Assembly: GCA_018335765.1 (NCBI GenBank)
Contig: JAGXRU010000127.1
Location: 1-8,276 of the forward strand
Source of the DNA: Alkaliphilus sp.
Lineage (GTDB): Bacteria; Bacillota; Clostridia; Peptostreptococcales; Thermotaleaceae
Reading direction: 5' to 3'
Length of the DNA: 8,276 bases
Shown here: in pieces, positions 1 to 5,770 of the stretch
Numbering within the stretch: the first letter of the stretch is position 1
How the letters are laid out: each line of letters starts with the position of its first letter
Notes under the pieces: model-generated
What the model saw: only the letters and a program-made list of their open reading frames with translations
Database searches by the model: none
Told to the model about the DNA's origin: nothing
Program-made: the position numbers and the translations under genes

Positions 1-1
1 G

Positions 2-841
2 AGTGGACACGAGCCTGCCCATGGAGGATTAGTGGGAATCGGAATGCTGGATGCGGCTGTTTGTGGAGATGTGTTTGCATCACCTTCAACGATACAGGTA
101 TATAATGCCATCCTAGATACAGAGTCTAGCAAAGGGACGCTGTTGATAATTAAAAACTATTCCGGAGATTGCATGAACTTTGACGCAGCAGCTGAAATGG
201 CATATGAAGATGACAACATAGCGGTTGAAAAGGTGTATGTAAATGATGATATAGCAGTAAAGGACAGTTTGTACACAGTAGGAAGAAGAGGTGTTGCAGG
301 AACGGTATTAGTGCATAAGATAGCCGGAGCGGCTGCAGAGCAGGGAAAAGAACTTGCAGAAGTAAAGGCAATAGCGGAAAAGGTCGTAGCCAATGTGAGA
401 ACGATTGGATTTGCATTGACATCATGCACAGTGCCTGCAAAAGGAACGCCCACATTTGAAATAGCGGATGAAGAGATAGAATTTGGAGTAGGCATACATG
501 GTGAACCTGGAATAGCAAGAGAAAGTATAGCAACAGCGAGTGAACTTGCAAAGCGACAGGTGAAAATGATCATCGAAGACCTTCCTTTTGGAAGCGGTGA
601 CGAAGTAGTGCTTCTTGTCAATGGTCTTGGAGGGACACCGCTGTTGGAGTTGTATCTATTAAACAATTCTGTAAGCAAAGAAATTGAAAGCCATGGAGTT
701 AAGATTTACAAAACAATGGTAGGCAACTATATGACTTCACTGGACATGGCTGGAGCTTCAATAACAATGCTTAAATTAGATGAAGAGCTAAAGGAGTTAT
801 TTGATGCACCTGCCGATACACCGGCAATAAAAGTGCTTTAA
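2..841 (+). CDS. dhaK: Dihydroxyacetone kinase subunit DhaK, 5'-truncated by the window edge
   Basis: This is the substrate-binding subunit of a bacterial dihydroxyacetone (Dha) kinase, a cytosolic enzyme that phosphorylates Dha together with DhaL. The reading frame is open from base 2, where the fragment begins SGHEPAHGGLVG. That is the conserved DhaK glycine-rich loop with its catalytic-site His (codon 8-10). An internal GTG at 32 is therefore not the true start. The motif GMLDAAVCGDVFASPS follows. GVGIHGEPG carries the His (codon 497-499) that binds the carbonyl of Dha covalently in known DhaK proteins. About 279 residues are present and roughly 53 N-terminal ones are missing, giving an expected full length near 330, normal for DhaK. 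The stop TAA is followed 30 bp later by dhaL, so the two are surely co-transcribed. A related ketose (for example erythrulose) as substrate cannot be excluded. Confidence 0.95.
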   Translation, partial: SGHEPAHGGLVGIGMLDAAVCGDVFASPSTIQVYNAILDTESSKGTLLIIKNYSGDCMNFDAAAEMAYEDDNIAVEKVYVNDDIAVKDSLYTVGRRGVAGTVLVHKIAGAAAEQGKELAEVKAIAEKVVANVRTIGFALTSCTVPAKGTPTFEIADEEIEFGVGIHGEPGIARESIATASELAKRQVKMIIEDLPFGSGDEVVLLVNGLGGTPLLELYLLNNSVSKEIESHGVKIYKTMVGNYMTSLDMAGASITMLKLDEELKELFDAPADTPAIKVL

Positions 842-871
842 TTCTTTTGCTTAAAGATTGGAGGAAAGCAA

Positions 872-1513
872 GTGGATAAATTATTCACAAAGGATATTGT
901 AAAAATAATAAGCATCATGTCAGATATCATCATTGAAAATGAGGTATACTTCTGTGAGCTTGATTCACCCGCAGGAGATGGAGACTTTGGTATGTCGCTG
1001 TCAAAGGGCTTCAAAAAAGTAAAAAATGAATGGGAAACTTTAGCTAGGGATAATATAGGAGCATTTTTAAAAGACTGTGCAATGATAATTACAGAGCATT
1101 GCGGAGGAGCTTCAGGGCCGATTTGGGGCTCTGCGTTTAGAAGTGCCGCAAATTATGCAAAAGGAAAAGAAGAAATAGATCTGCTTGAATTAAGTGAAAT
1201 GATGCAAAGTGCAGTAGATGGTATTCAGAAAAGAGGTGGAGCAAAGCTAGGAGATAAAACTCTTTTAGATGCTCTGATACCTGCTGTGGAATCGTTAAAG
1301 AGCAGTGCTGCTGAAAACGAAGGTCTTTTTTCGGCAATGGGAAAAAGTGCCGGAGCGGCGGTTTTAGGCGGAGAGAAAACTAAGGAAATGGTAGCTTCTA
1401 AAGGGAGAGCCACATACCTAGGAGAAAGAAGTCTAAGTCATCCTGACGCTGGTGCAACTGCAATAGGAGTGATTTTTACGGGGATAGTTGAAAGATTAGG
1501 TATCAATTATTGA
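872..1513 (+). CDS. dhaL: Dihydroxyacetone kinase ADP-binding subunit DhaL
   Basis: This is the nucleotide-binding subunit of the DhaK-DhaL kinase. In PTS-type systems it keeps a tightly bound ADP/ATP that is rephosphorylated by DhaM. The protein is 213 residues, the family's usual size. Visible motifs are DSPAGDGDFG, with the three Asp (D31, D36, D38) that bind Mg2+-nucleotide; GGASGP (78-83); GDKTLLDALIP (127-137); and GRATYLGERS (178-187) followed by HPDAGA. The start is GTG at 872, chosen because GGAGG at 860-864 lies 7 bp upstream and the N-terminus fits the family. It sits 30 bp after dhaK and ends just before a strong terminator, so no dhaM can be its direct downstream neighbour. The phosphodonor must be encoded upstream or elsewhere, or this pair uses ATP directly. 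Confidence 0.95.
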   Translation: MDKLFTKDIVKIISIMSDIIIENEVYFCELDSPAGDGDFGMSLSKGFKKVKNEWETLARDNIGAFLKDCAMIITEHCGGASGPIWGSAFRSAANYAKGKEEIDLLELSEMMQSAVDGIQKRGGAKLGDKTLLDALIPAVESLKSSAAENEGLFSAMGKSAGAAVLGGEKTKEMVASKGRATYLGERSLSHPDAGATAIGVIFTGIVERLGINY

Positions 1514-1519
1514 AAGTAG

Positions 1520-1546
1520 GGAAGGGTTTGTAACCCTTCCTTTTTT
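1520..1546 (+). terminator. Rho-independent terminator of the dhaKL operon
   Basis: A perfect 9-bp inverted repeat, GGAAGGGTT (1520-1528) and AACCCTTCC (1532-1540), has a 3-nt loop and runs directly into six T (1541-1546). It starts 6 bp after the dhaL stop. There is no T-run on the other strand, so it acts on + strand transcripts only. Confidence 0.95.
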
Positions 1547-1564
1547 GCCAACCTTATTTTAATC

Positions 1565-1582
1565 AATAACAATGATGTTATT
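1565..1582. repeat. Small inverted repeat downstream of uvsE
   Basis: AATAACA (1565-1571) and TGTTATT (1576-1582) form a 7-bp all-weak stem with a 4-nt loop. It lies 53 bp beyond the uvsE stop on the - strand. The bases that follow on the - strand (GATTAAAATAAGG) are not a proper U-run, so it would be a poor terminator at best. The rest of the 88-bp spacer between the dhaKL terminator and uvsE holds nothing recognisable. Confidence 0.3.
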
Positions 1583-1634
1583 ATTTGAGGTTTCTTAAAT
1601 AAAGGGAAATACCGTTTTCTAATTTATCTTCTTT

Positions 1635-2891
1635 TCACAAAAAATAATAAGATTCAAGGAGATATCTTTTTTCATATTTTTCGGCTAGCCTATAAAGTTG
1701 ATTCTTTATGGTTTTTAATTTGAGAGTATCTTTTTTATATTTATCAAGAGATGAGAAAAAGGATTGCTTTTCTTTCGTTTGTGCAACATTCTTAAAATAT
1801 CCCCAGACATGAAGAAGTGCATTGACAACATTTTTAATCTCTAATGGTGTATCAAGTGCATGCTCTAATATTATGTAAAACTCCTTTGCTGGATAGGTTT
1901 TCTTATCTCTTAATAACACTCGTATAGCCTGATATGCACTCGGTGAATGCTCAAGCACAGTGTATTTATATTTCGCCCATTCTCGTTCTAATAAAGAGAT
2001 ACTATTTTTATCCGAGACTAATAGATTGCACTTTATGGTGGATAAATTTTTATCTTTTACCTCTAACATAATATCCAAATCTGTATTGCGAATAGTTTCA
2101 TGAAACTTTAGAAAGGGTTCTAGATAAATTGATTTAGAATGCGCGCCTTGCCTTTTATAAGAATCTTGCTGTGAATAGTGAATTTCTTGCCTTCCATCGC
2201 TTAGCTTCCATGTTTCAGCACATTTTAAAATCCACTCGGTTTCAGATAAGTTTTCCTTTGGAGGATTAATAGCATGATGCAAAGTGTCAAATACAGCTGG
2301 AATACCCAAGTGGTAGGCTATATTCAAAACATCGGATATATTGTAAATGCGCTCGTCGTTTTCCAATGCAATTCGGCTACGTATCTCGTAACTTAAGTGA
2401 ACCCAGTTTTTGAAGAATCGATCAATTGCTGTTCGTTTATCTGCATAAGCACCGCCAACATGAAGGATGATTTTATTGGTACTGTCTGTTTTCAATAGGT
2501 TTAGAACTTGCTCATGATATTTCAAATCAGCAATTGCGCGTTTAACCACATCATCATCGGGGGAATTAATTACTGTATACTGGCCAGGGTGCATGGAAAC
2601 TCTTAGTGATGCATTTCTAATTGCTTCACCTAATTCTTCAAAAATATTTGAAAACTCATATTGCCAATTCAAAGAATTAATAGGACTTGATCCAAATGGA
2701 ATTAAATCAGATGTGATACGAAATAAGTGTATACCATTATTTTTATTATATTGTATAAGGCGCATCAATACCTGAAGGTTATGTGCGATAATTTTATGCA
2801 AAAGTTCTGGTGTAGAAGTATGCATTCTGCATGATTTTATTTGTGTGTCAACAATACCCAAACCAAGGCAGGCATATCCGAAATTAATCAT
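1635..2891 (-). CDS. uvsE: UV DNA damage endonuclease UvsE/UvdE fused to a C-terminal DUF1722 (YbgA-like) domain
   Basis: UvdE enzymes nick DNA 5' to UV photoproducts and some other lesions, starting alternative excision repair. Residues 1 to about 300 form the TIM-barrel metalloendonuclease: FGYAC (Tyr6), FRITSDLIPFGSSP (57-70), MHPGQYTVINSP (His101, Gln104), ILHVGGAYADK (His144), ALENDER (Glu177), VFDTLHHAINP (Asp202, His205), IHYSQQ (His238), GAHSKSI (His251) and IMLEVKDK (Glu277). Positions usually holding a metal-ligand His (here Ser69) and the modified Lys (here Glu236) are changed. The protein has 418 residues against roughly 300-320 for simple UvsE. The surplus, about 303-416, reads as DUF1722: EWAKYKYTVLEHSPSAY, then NALLHVWGYFK, EKQ, and a basic helical tail ending in YLLESYYF. 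ATG at 2891 has AAAGGAGAG (complement of 2896-2904) just upstream. The gene lies 123 bp downstream of the TspO-like gene on the same strand. Domain calls are by eye from family memory. Confidence 0.9.
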   Translation of the reverse strand: MINFGYACLGLGIVDTQIKSCRMHTSTPELLHKIIAHNLQVLMRLIQYNKNNGIHLFRITSDLIPFGSSPINSLNWQYEFSNIFEELGEAIRNASLRVSMHPGQYTVINSPDDDVVKRAIADLKYHEQVLNLLKTDSTNKIILHVGGAYADKRTAIDRFFKNWVHLSYEIRSRIALENDERIYNISDVLNIAYHLGIPAVFDTLHHAINPPKENLSETEWILKCAETWKLSDGRQEIHYSQQDSYKRQGAHSKSIYLEPFLKFHETIRNTDLDIMLEVKDKNLSTIKCNLLVSDKNSISLLEREWAKYKYTVLEHSPSAYQAIRVLLRDKKTYPAKEFYIILEHALDTPLEIKNVVNALLHVWGYFKNVAQTKEKQSFFSSLDKYKKDTLKLKTIKNQLYRLAEKYEKRYLLESYYFL

Positions 2892-2905
2892 AATACTCTC
2901 CTTTC

Positions 2906-2924
2906 AGAACAGAATAATAGTTCT
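2906..2924. repeat. Inverted repeat just upstream of uvsE (candidate operator)
   Basis: AGAAC (2906-2910) and GTTCT (2920-2924) face each other across 9 bp, 15-33 bp upstream of the uvsE start. The half-sites resemble those of the Gram-positive LexA box, GAAC-N4-GTTC, but the spacing is 9 rather than 4, so it is not a standard LexA site. A weak - strand promoter, TTGATT (complement of 2933-2938), 16 bp, TATTCT (complement of 2911-2916), would overlap it. Confidence 0.3.
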
Positions 2925-2947
2925 TATAACTAAATCAAGATGCTTCT

Positions 2948-2961
2948 CGCCTATATAGGCG
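2948..2961. repeat. Perfect 14-bp palindrome between the TspO-like gene and uvsE
   Basis: CGCCTATATAGGCG is fully self-complementary and stands out in an AT-rich 123-bp gap. It is 57-70 bp upstream of uvsE and 53 bp past the TspO-like gene's stop. On the + strand it is followed by GTG and six T (2965-2970), but no + strand gene would use such a terminator. On the - strand no T-run follows. It is either a weak attenuating hairpin between the two genes or a protein-binding palindrome. Confidence 0.35.
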
Positions 2962-3014
2962 GTGTTTTTTATTCAACGGTTAATATTTTTTTAGAGTTGA
3001 AGCAAGTGGTTTCA

Positions 3015-3803
3015 CTAGTTATCTAGAGAGGGTAGCAGTGAAAAATGATTTCTATAAAACTGAATTGCAGCTGAACTAATTAAAATAAACATCCCTGCAA
3101 GTGCTGTTAATTGTAAAAAGTCATATTGACCAATAAAAACCTCGGATATTCCCAAAGATCTATAAATTCCCCAATAAGCCCAAGCAACAGGCAATGCAAA
3201 TACGGCATTTTTATTATTTGATTGAACTCCTATAACCAATAAAACTGATAGAATTAAGATTATAGTAGTCCAAGTTTCATTAGTAATGCCAAAGCCATTC
3301 CACTCAAGATTGATAAGTGCTACAGATATATTTACGACAGTTGCAATAAACAACCAGCCTGTATATAGTCCGAAGGTTAGTGGTAGAAGCCAGTAGCTGC
3401 CTTCTTGTATATGCAAAAGTTTTTTGCATATCAAGGACAGTGTTATAACAAGCACAAAAATAAAGAGAACTGACAATTCAATCTGAACATAAGAAAAGGA
3501 AACAATCCATGCGATGTTTAGTAAGCAGGAAAGAGGAAAAAGAAAACTGAGCTGATTTAAGGCTCTTTGATAGTAGAAATCTTTTTTAAAAATAATCATC
3601 ATAATAACAGATGTAATCAGTAATGAGTAGATTATACTCCAAATGCTAAAGGTAGGTGGGTTTGGTGTTATAAGTGTAGGAAACATATCGGAAATTTGTT
3701 TTTGGGAGAGTCCATTTATTGCACCTATAGCACCTAAAGTATTGACAATCAGAGTGAAAGCCAAAAATATTGCGTTAATCCATGCGTATTTTTTATTTTT
3801 CAT
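3015..3803 (-). CDS. TspO/MBR-like tryptophan-rich integral membrane protein
   Basis: This is a 262-residue hydrophobic protein with about eight predicted membrane segments: near residues 7-28, 52-72, 84-104, 107-127, 137-163, 178-194, 199-216 and 230-250. Family-like features are PNPPTFSIWSIIYSLL (48-62), GWLFIATVVNISVAL (149-163) and VAWAYWGIYRSLG (206-218), with about nine Trp in all. These match the proteins often annotated 'tryptophan-rich sensory protein', which are longer relatives of the roughly 160-residue, five-helix TspO that binds porphyrins. The ligand and role of the long form are not known to me. ATG at 3803 has AAGGAG 7 bp upstream. A - strand promoter with an exact TATAAT lies 62 bp before the start. 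It is the upstream neighbour of uvsE on the same strand and divergent from the pucR gene. Family assignment is moderate; membrane location is secure. Confidence 0.75.
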   Translation of the reverse strand: MKNKKYAWINAIFLAFTLIVNTLGAIGAINGLSQKQISDMFPTLITPNPPTFSIWSIIYSLLITSVIMMIIFKKDFYYQRALNQLSFLFPLSCLLNIAWIVSFSYVQIELSVLFIFVLVITLSLICKKLLHIQEGSYWLLPLTFGLYTGWLFIATVVNISVALINLEWNGFGITNETWTTIILILSVLLVIGVQSNNKNAVFALPVAWAYWGIYRSLGISEVFIGQYDFLQLTALAGMFILISSAAIQFYRNHFSLLPSLDN

Positions 3804-3844
3804 AAATATTCTCCTTCCTCTTTAGTTTTTTATTTACACATACC

Positions 3845-3867
3845 CATAAATGTTTATGATTAACATT
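3845..3867. promoter_or_regulatory. Overlapping inverted repeats at the -10/start of the TspO-like promoter
   Basis: Two small inverted repeats overlap here. CATAAA/TTTATG lies at 3845-3850/3853-3858 with a 2-bp centre. AATGTT/AACATT lies at 3849-3854/3862-3867 with a 7-bp centre. The second touches the TATAAT box at 3865-3870 and runs over the expected transcription start, as a repressor operator would. The sequence is AT-rich, so chance is a real alternative. Confidence 0.3.
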
Positions 3868-3893
3868 ATACATATATTTCCGTAGATTTTAAA
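3865..3893 (-). promoter_or_regulatory. Candidate sigma-A promoter of the TspO-like gene
   Basis: On the - strand, TTTAAA (complement of 3888-3893) is followed by a 17-bp spacer and an exact TATAAT (complement of 3865-3870). Transcription would begin near 3858, about 55 bp before the ATG at 3803. The -10 box is perfect and the -35 box weak (4/6). Confidence 0.5.
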
Positions 3894-3946
3894 ACTGTAC
3901 TTTCCACTTGTTTTATCCACTACCAGAGGTACGCATTATTTAGAAC

Positions 3947-3975
3947 TTGCTTTTTAATAGAGGATTTGCCATTAT
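3947..3975 (+). promoter_or_regulatory. Candidate promoter of the PucR-family regulator gene
   Basis: TTGCTT (3947-3952), a 17-bp spacer and CATTAT (3970-3975) lie 65 bp upstream of the regulator's ATG. Both boxes match the consensus only in part. The gap between the divergent genes (3804-4040) holds no gene. Ten bases further on, TTCTACAA (3986-3993) is the inverted form of the core of the repeats found upstream of the formimidoyltransferase gene. Confidence 0.3.
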
Positions 3976-4040
3976 GCATATCGAATTCTACAAAAACATA
4001 GTAATCGAATTAAAGCAGCAAAATAAAATGGGGTGCAGTT

Positions 4041-5714
4041 ATGATTTTGAAAGAAAGTGGGATAACGATTAAAGCAGCTATGGAAATGGAATGTATGGAT
4101 AAATGTAAAATTGTTGCAGGGCATGGAGGAATGAATAAAATCATTACAAGAGTAAATGTCATGGCTGACCCTGATATTTTGCATTGGCTAAGTGAAGGGG
4201 AACTACTACTGACCACTGCTTATTCCTTCCGAAAGGATGATATTGAGATACAAAAAAAATTGATTATAGAGTGCAGTAAAAAAAAATTAGCAGGAATTGG
4301 AATAAAGATATACCCATACATTGAATGCTTGTCAAAGGAAGTAATGGATCTGGCAGATTCTTTGGATTTTCCAATTATTGATCTTTATTATGCCACTGCC
4401 TTTTCAGACATCATGACACCTATTTTTATGGAGATATTTAATAAGCAGGCGGCATTATTGCAAAAAATGGAAACAGTTCATAACGATCTTATGACGGTGG
4501 TGCTCAAGGGTGGTAGTGTAAGGGAAATCGTCAAGACCCTAAAGAAAACAATTAATAATCCCATTATCGTTAGAGATCACAACTTCCATGAATATATCTA
4601 TCATAAAGACAAGCTAGAGAATGTTGACTATGAAAAGCTCATTGAGAAAAGCAGTATATTTTTCGACAATAATTATGAAAACAAAAAAACAAGCCTTAAG
4701 GTAGAAAAGCTTGAAAAAGTGGATGAGAAGATTATCAAAAAAACTATTGTTCCCATCATCGTTAAAGGACAAGTAGATGGTCATATTATCGTCTGGGAAA
4801 CAAACCGTCCCATTAGTAATTTTGATAAGGTAGCTTTGGAGTTGGCATCCACAATAATAGCCTTGGAATTTTTAAAAAAAAGCTCTGTATATGAAGTGGA
4901 GCATCGTTATAAAATAGAATTTTTTGAAGATCTCATCTCAGGAGATGAGAAAAGAAAGGTAGCCGCGGTAAACAGAGGGAATATTTACAAGCTTGACCAG
5001 GGCGGATATTATACTGTACTGAATATGAACTTATTGAATTTTTCGGAGCAGAATAAAAAGCGAAAGCAAGAATCCGTGGATAATAACAAGGCTAAATTTT
5101 TGTTGAAATTAGAGAAGGCTCTTAGCAGTCAACAATGTCAAGGTCTTACTCTTAGCAAAGAAGATACAATAATCATTCTTATAATGGTTAGCAGTGAAGA
5201 GGATGTCAAAAATCAAGTGAAAGCATATGGAGAAATCATTAAACATATAGCTAAAGAGACATTTAGGGAAGGTGATTTTATTATTGGTGTAGGTGGAAAC
5301 TACAGAGGATTAGAGAAAGTATACAAAAGTGCAAAAGAGGCACAAAGAGCCATTGAAGCGGGTGCTTTGCTCAGTAAAGATAAAATCATGCATTTTGATG
5401 ATTTGGGTGTTTATAAAATTTTATGCAAAGAAAGCCTGAAAGAGGAGCTTTTCAGCTTATATATTCAGACTCTGGGGTCCCTGGTTGAGTATGATCGAGT
5501 CAAAAATACTGAACTCGTGAAAACCTTGCAAATATTTTTTGAGGTAAATGGAAATTTAAAGAAGATGTCAGAAATATTGTTTACTCACTATAACACAATT
5601 CTCTATAGAATTCGGCGAATCAAACAGATTACAGGTAGAGATATAGATAATCCAGAGGATCGATTCAACCTTGAGACTGCTTTAAAGATCATGAAGATAC
5701 TTAAGGTATCTTAG
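4041..5714 (+). CDS. PucR-family transcriptional regulator
   Basis: This is a 557-residue cytosolic regulator of the PucR/CdaR type. These proteins usually activate catabolic operons for purines, ureides, sugar diacids or related nitrogen compounds. The N-terminal PucR domain (about 8-125) shows ITIKAAMEMECMDKCKIVAGHGG and NVMADPDILHWLSEGELLLTTAYSF, the family's hallmark ligand-sensing region. A middle region (about 290-440) fits the GGDEF-like domain common to the family. The C-terminus (about 492-550) is the PucR helix-turn-helix: VKTLQIFFEVNGNLKKMSEILFTHYNTILYRIRRIKQITG, then RFNLETALKI. ATG at 4041 is preceded by GGGGTG at 4030-4035, and the N-terminus fits the family without extension. 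It converges on the cyclase-family gene 56 bp away. With the ftcD and amidohydrolase genes beyond, the likely job is control of this catabolic locus. The effector is unknown. Confidence 0.92.
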   Translation: MILKESGITIKAAMEMECMDKCKIVAGHGGMNKIITRVNVMADPDILHWLSEGELLLTTAYSFRKDDIEIQKKLIIECSKKKLAGIGIKIYPYIECLSKEVMDLADSLDFPIIDLYYATAFSDIMTPIFMEIFNKQAALLQKMETVHNDLMTVVLKGGSVREIVKTLKKTINNPIIVRDHNFHEYIYHKDKLENVDYEKLIEKSSIFFDNNYENKKTSLKVEKLEKVDEKIIKKTIVPIIVKGQVDGHIIVWETNRPISNFDKVALELASTIIALEFLKKSSVYEVEHRYKIEFFEDLISGDEKRKVAAVNRGNIYKLDQGGYYTVLNMNLLNFSEQNKKRKQESVDNNKAKFLLKLEKALSSQQCQGLTLSKEDTIIILIMVSSEEDVKNQVKAYGEIIKHIAKETFREGDFIIGVGGNYRGLEKVYKSAKEAQRAIEAGALLSKDKIMHFDDLGVYKILCKESLKEELFSLYIQTLGSLVEYDRVKNTELVKTLQIFFEVNGNLKKMSEILFTHYNTILYRIRRIKQITGRDIDNPEDRFNLETALKIMKILKVS

Positions 5715-5721
5715 ATGTTTT

Positions 5722-5767
5722 GTATAATCATAACCCCAATACGATTATACTGAGGTTATGATCATAA
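5722..5767. repeat. Interleaved inverted repeats between convergent genes
   Basis: The 56-bp gap between the convergent pucR and cyclase genes holds two partly overlapping hairpins. GTATAATC (5722-5729) pairs with GATTATAC (5743-5750). ATCATAACC (5727-5735) pairs with GGTTATGAT (5754-5762). They share 5727-5729, so they cannot fully form together. A 12-bp palindrome, TTATGATCATAA, covers 5756-5767. There is no T-run on either strand, so this is not a classic terminator, though its place suggests a shared end region for both transcripts. Confidence 0.45.
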
Positions 5768-5770
5768 GGA

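Noticed and set aside
32..34. GTG at 32 as the true start of dhaK
   Set aside because: The frame is open to the window's left edge and encodes the conserved GHEPAH loop before this codon, so the gene is truncated by the window, not started there.
150..678. Two long open frames on the - strand opposite dhaK
   Set aside because: dhaK on the + strand has a complete family signature; the antisense frames have Leu/Ser-rich composition, no recognisable motif and no suitable start context.
2906..2924. LexA (SOS) box upstream of uvsE
   Set aside because: The GAAC/GTTC half-sites are 9 bp apart instead of the 4 bp of the Gram-positive LexA box.
2948..2970. Palindrome plus six T read as a + strand intrinsic terminator
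   Set aside because: No + strand gene lies upstream (both neighbours are on the - strand), the stem is only 5 bp with an ATAT loop, and GTG interrupts the stem and T-run.
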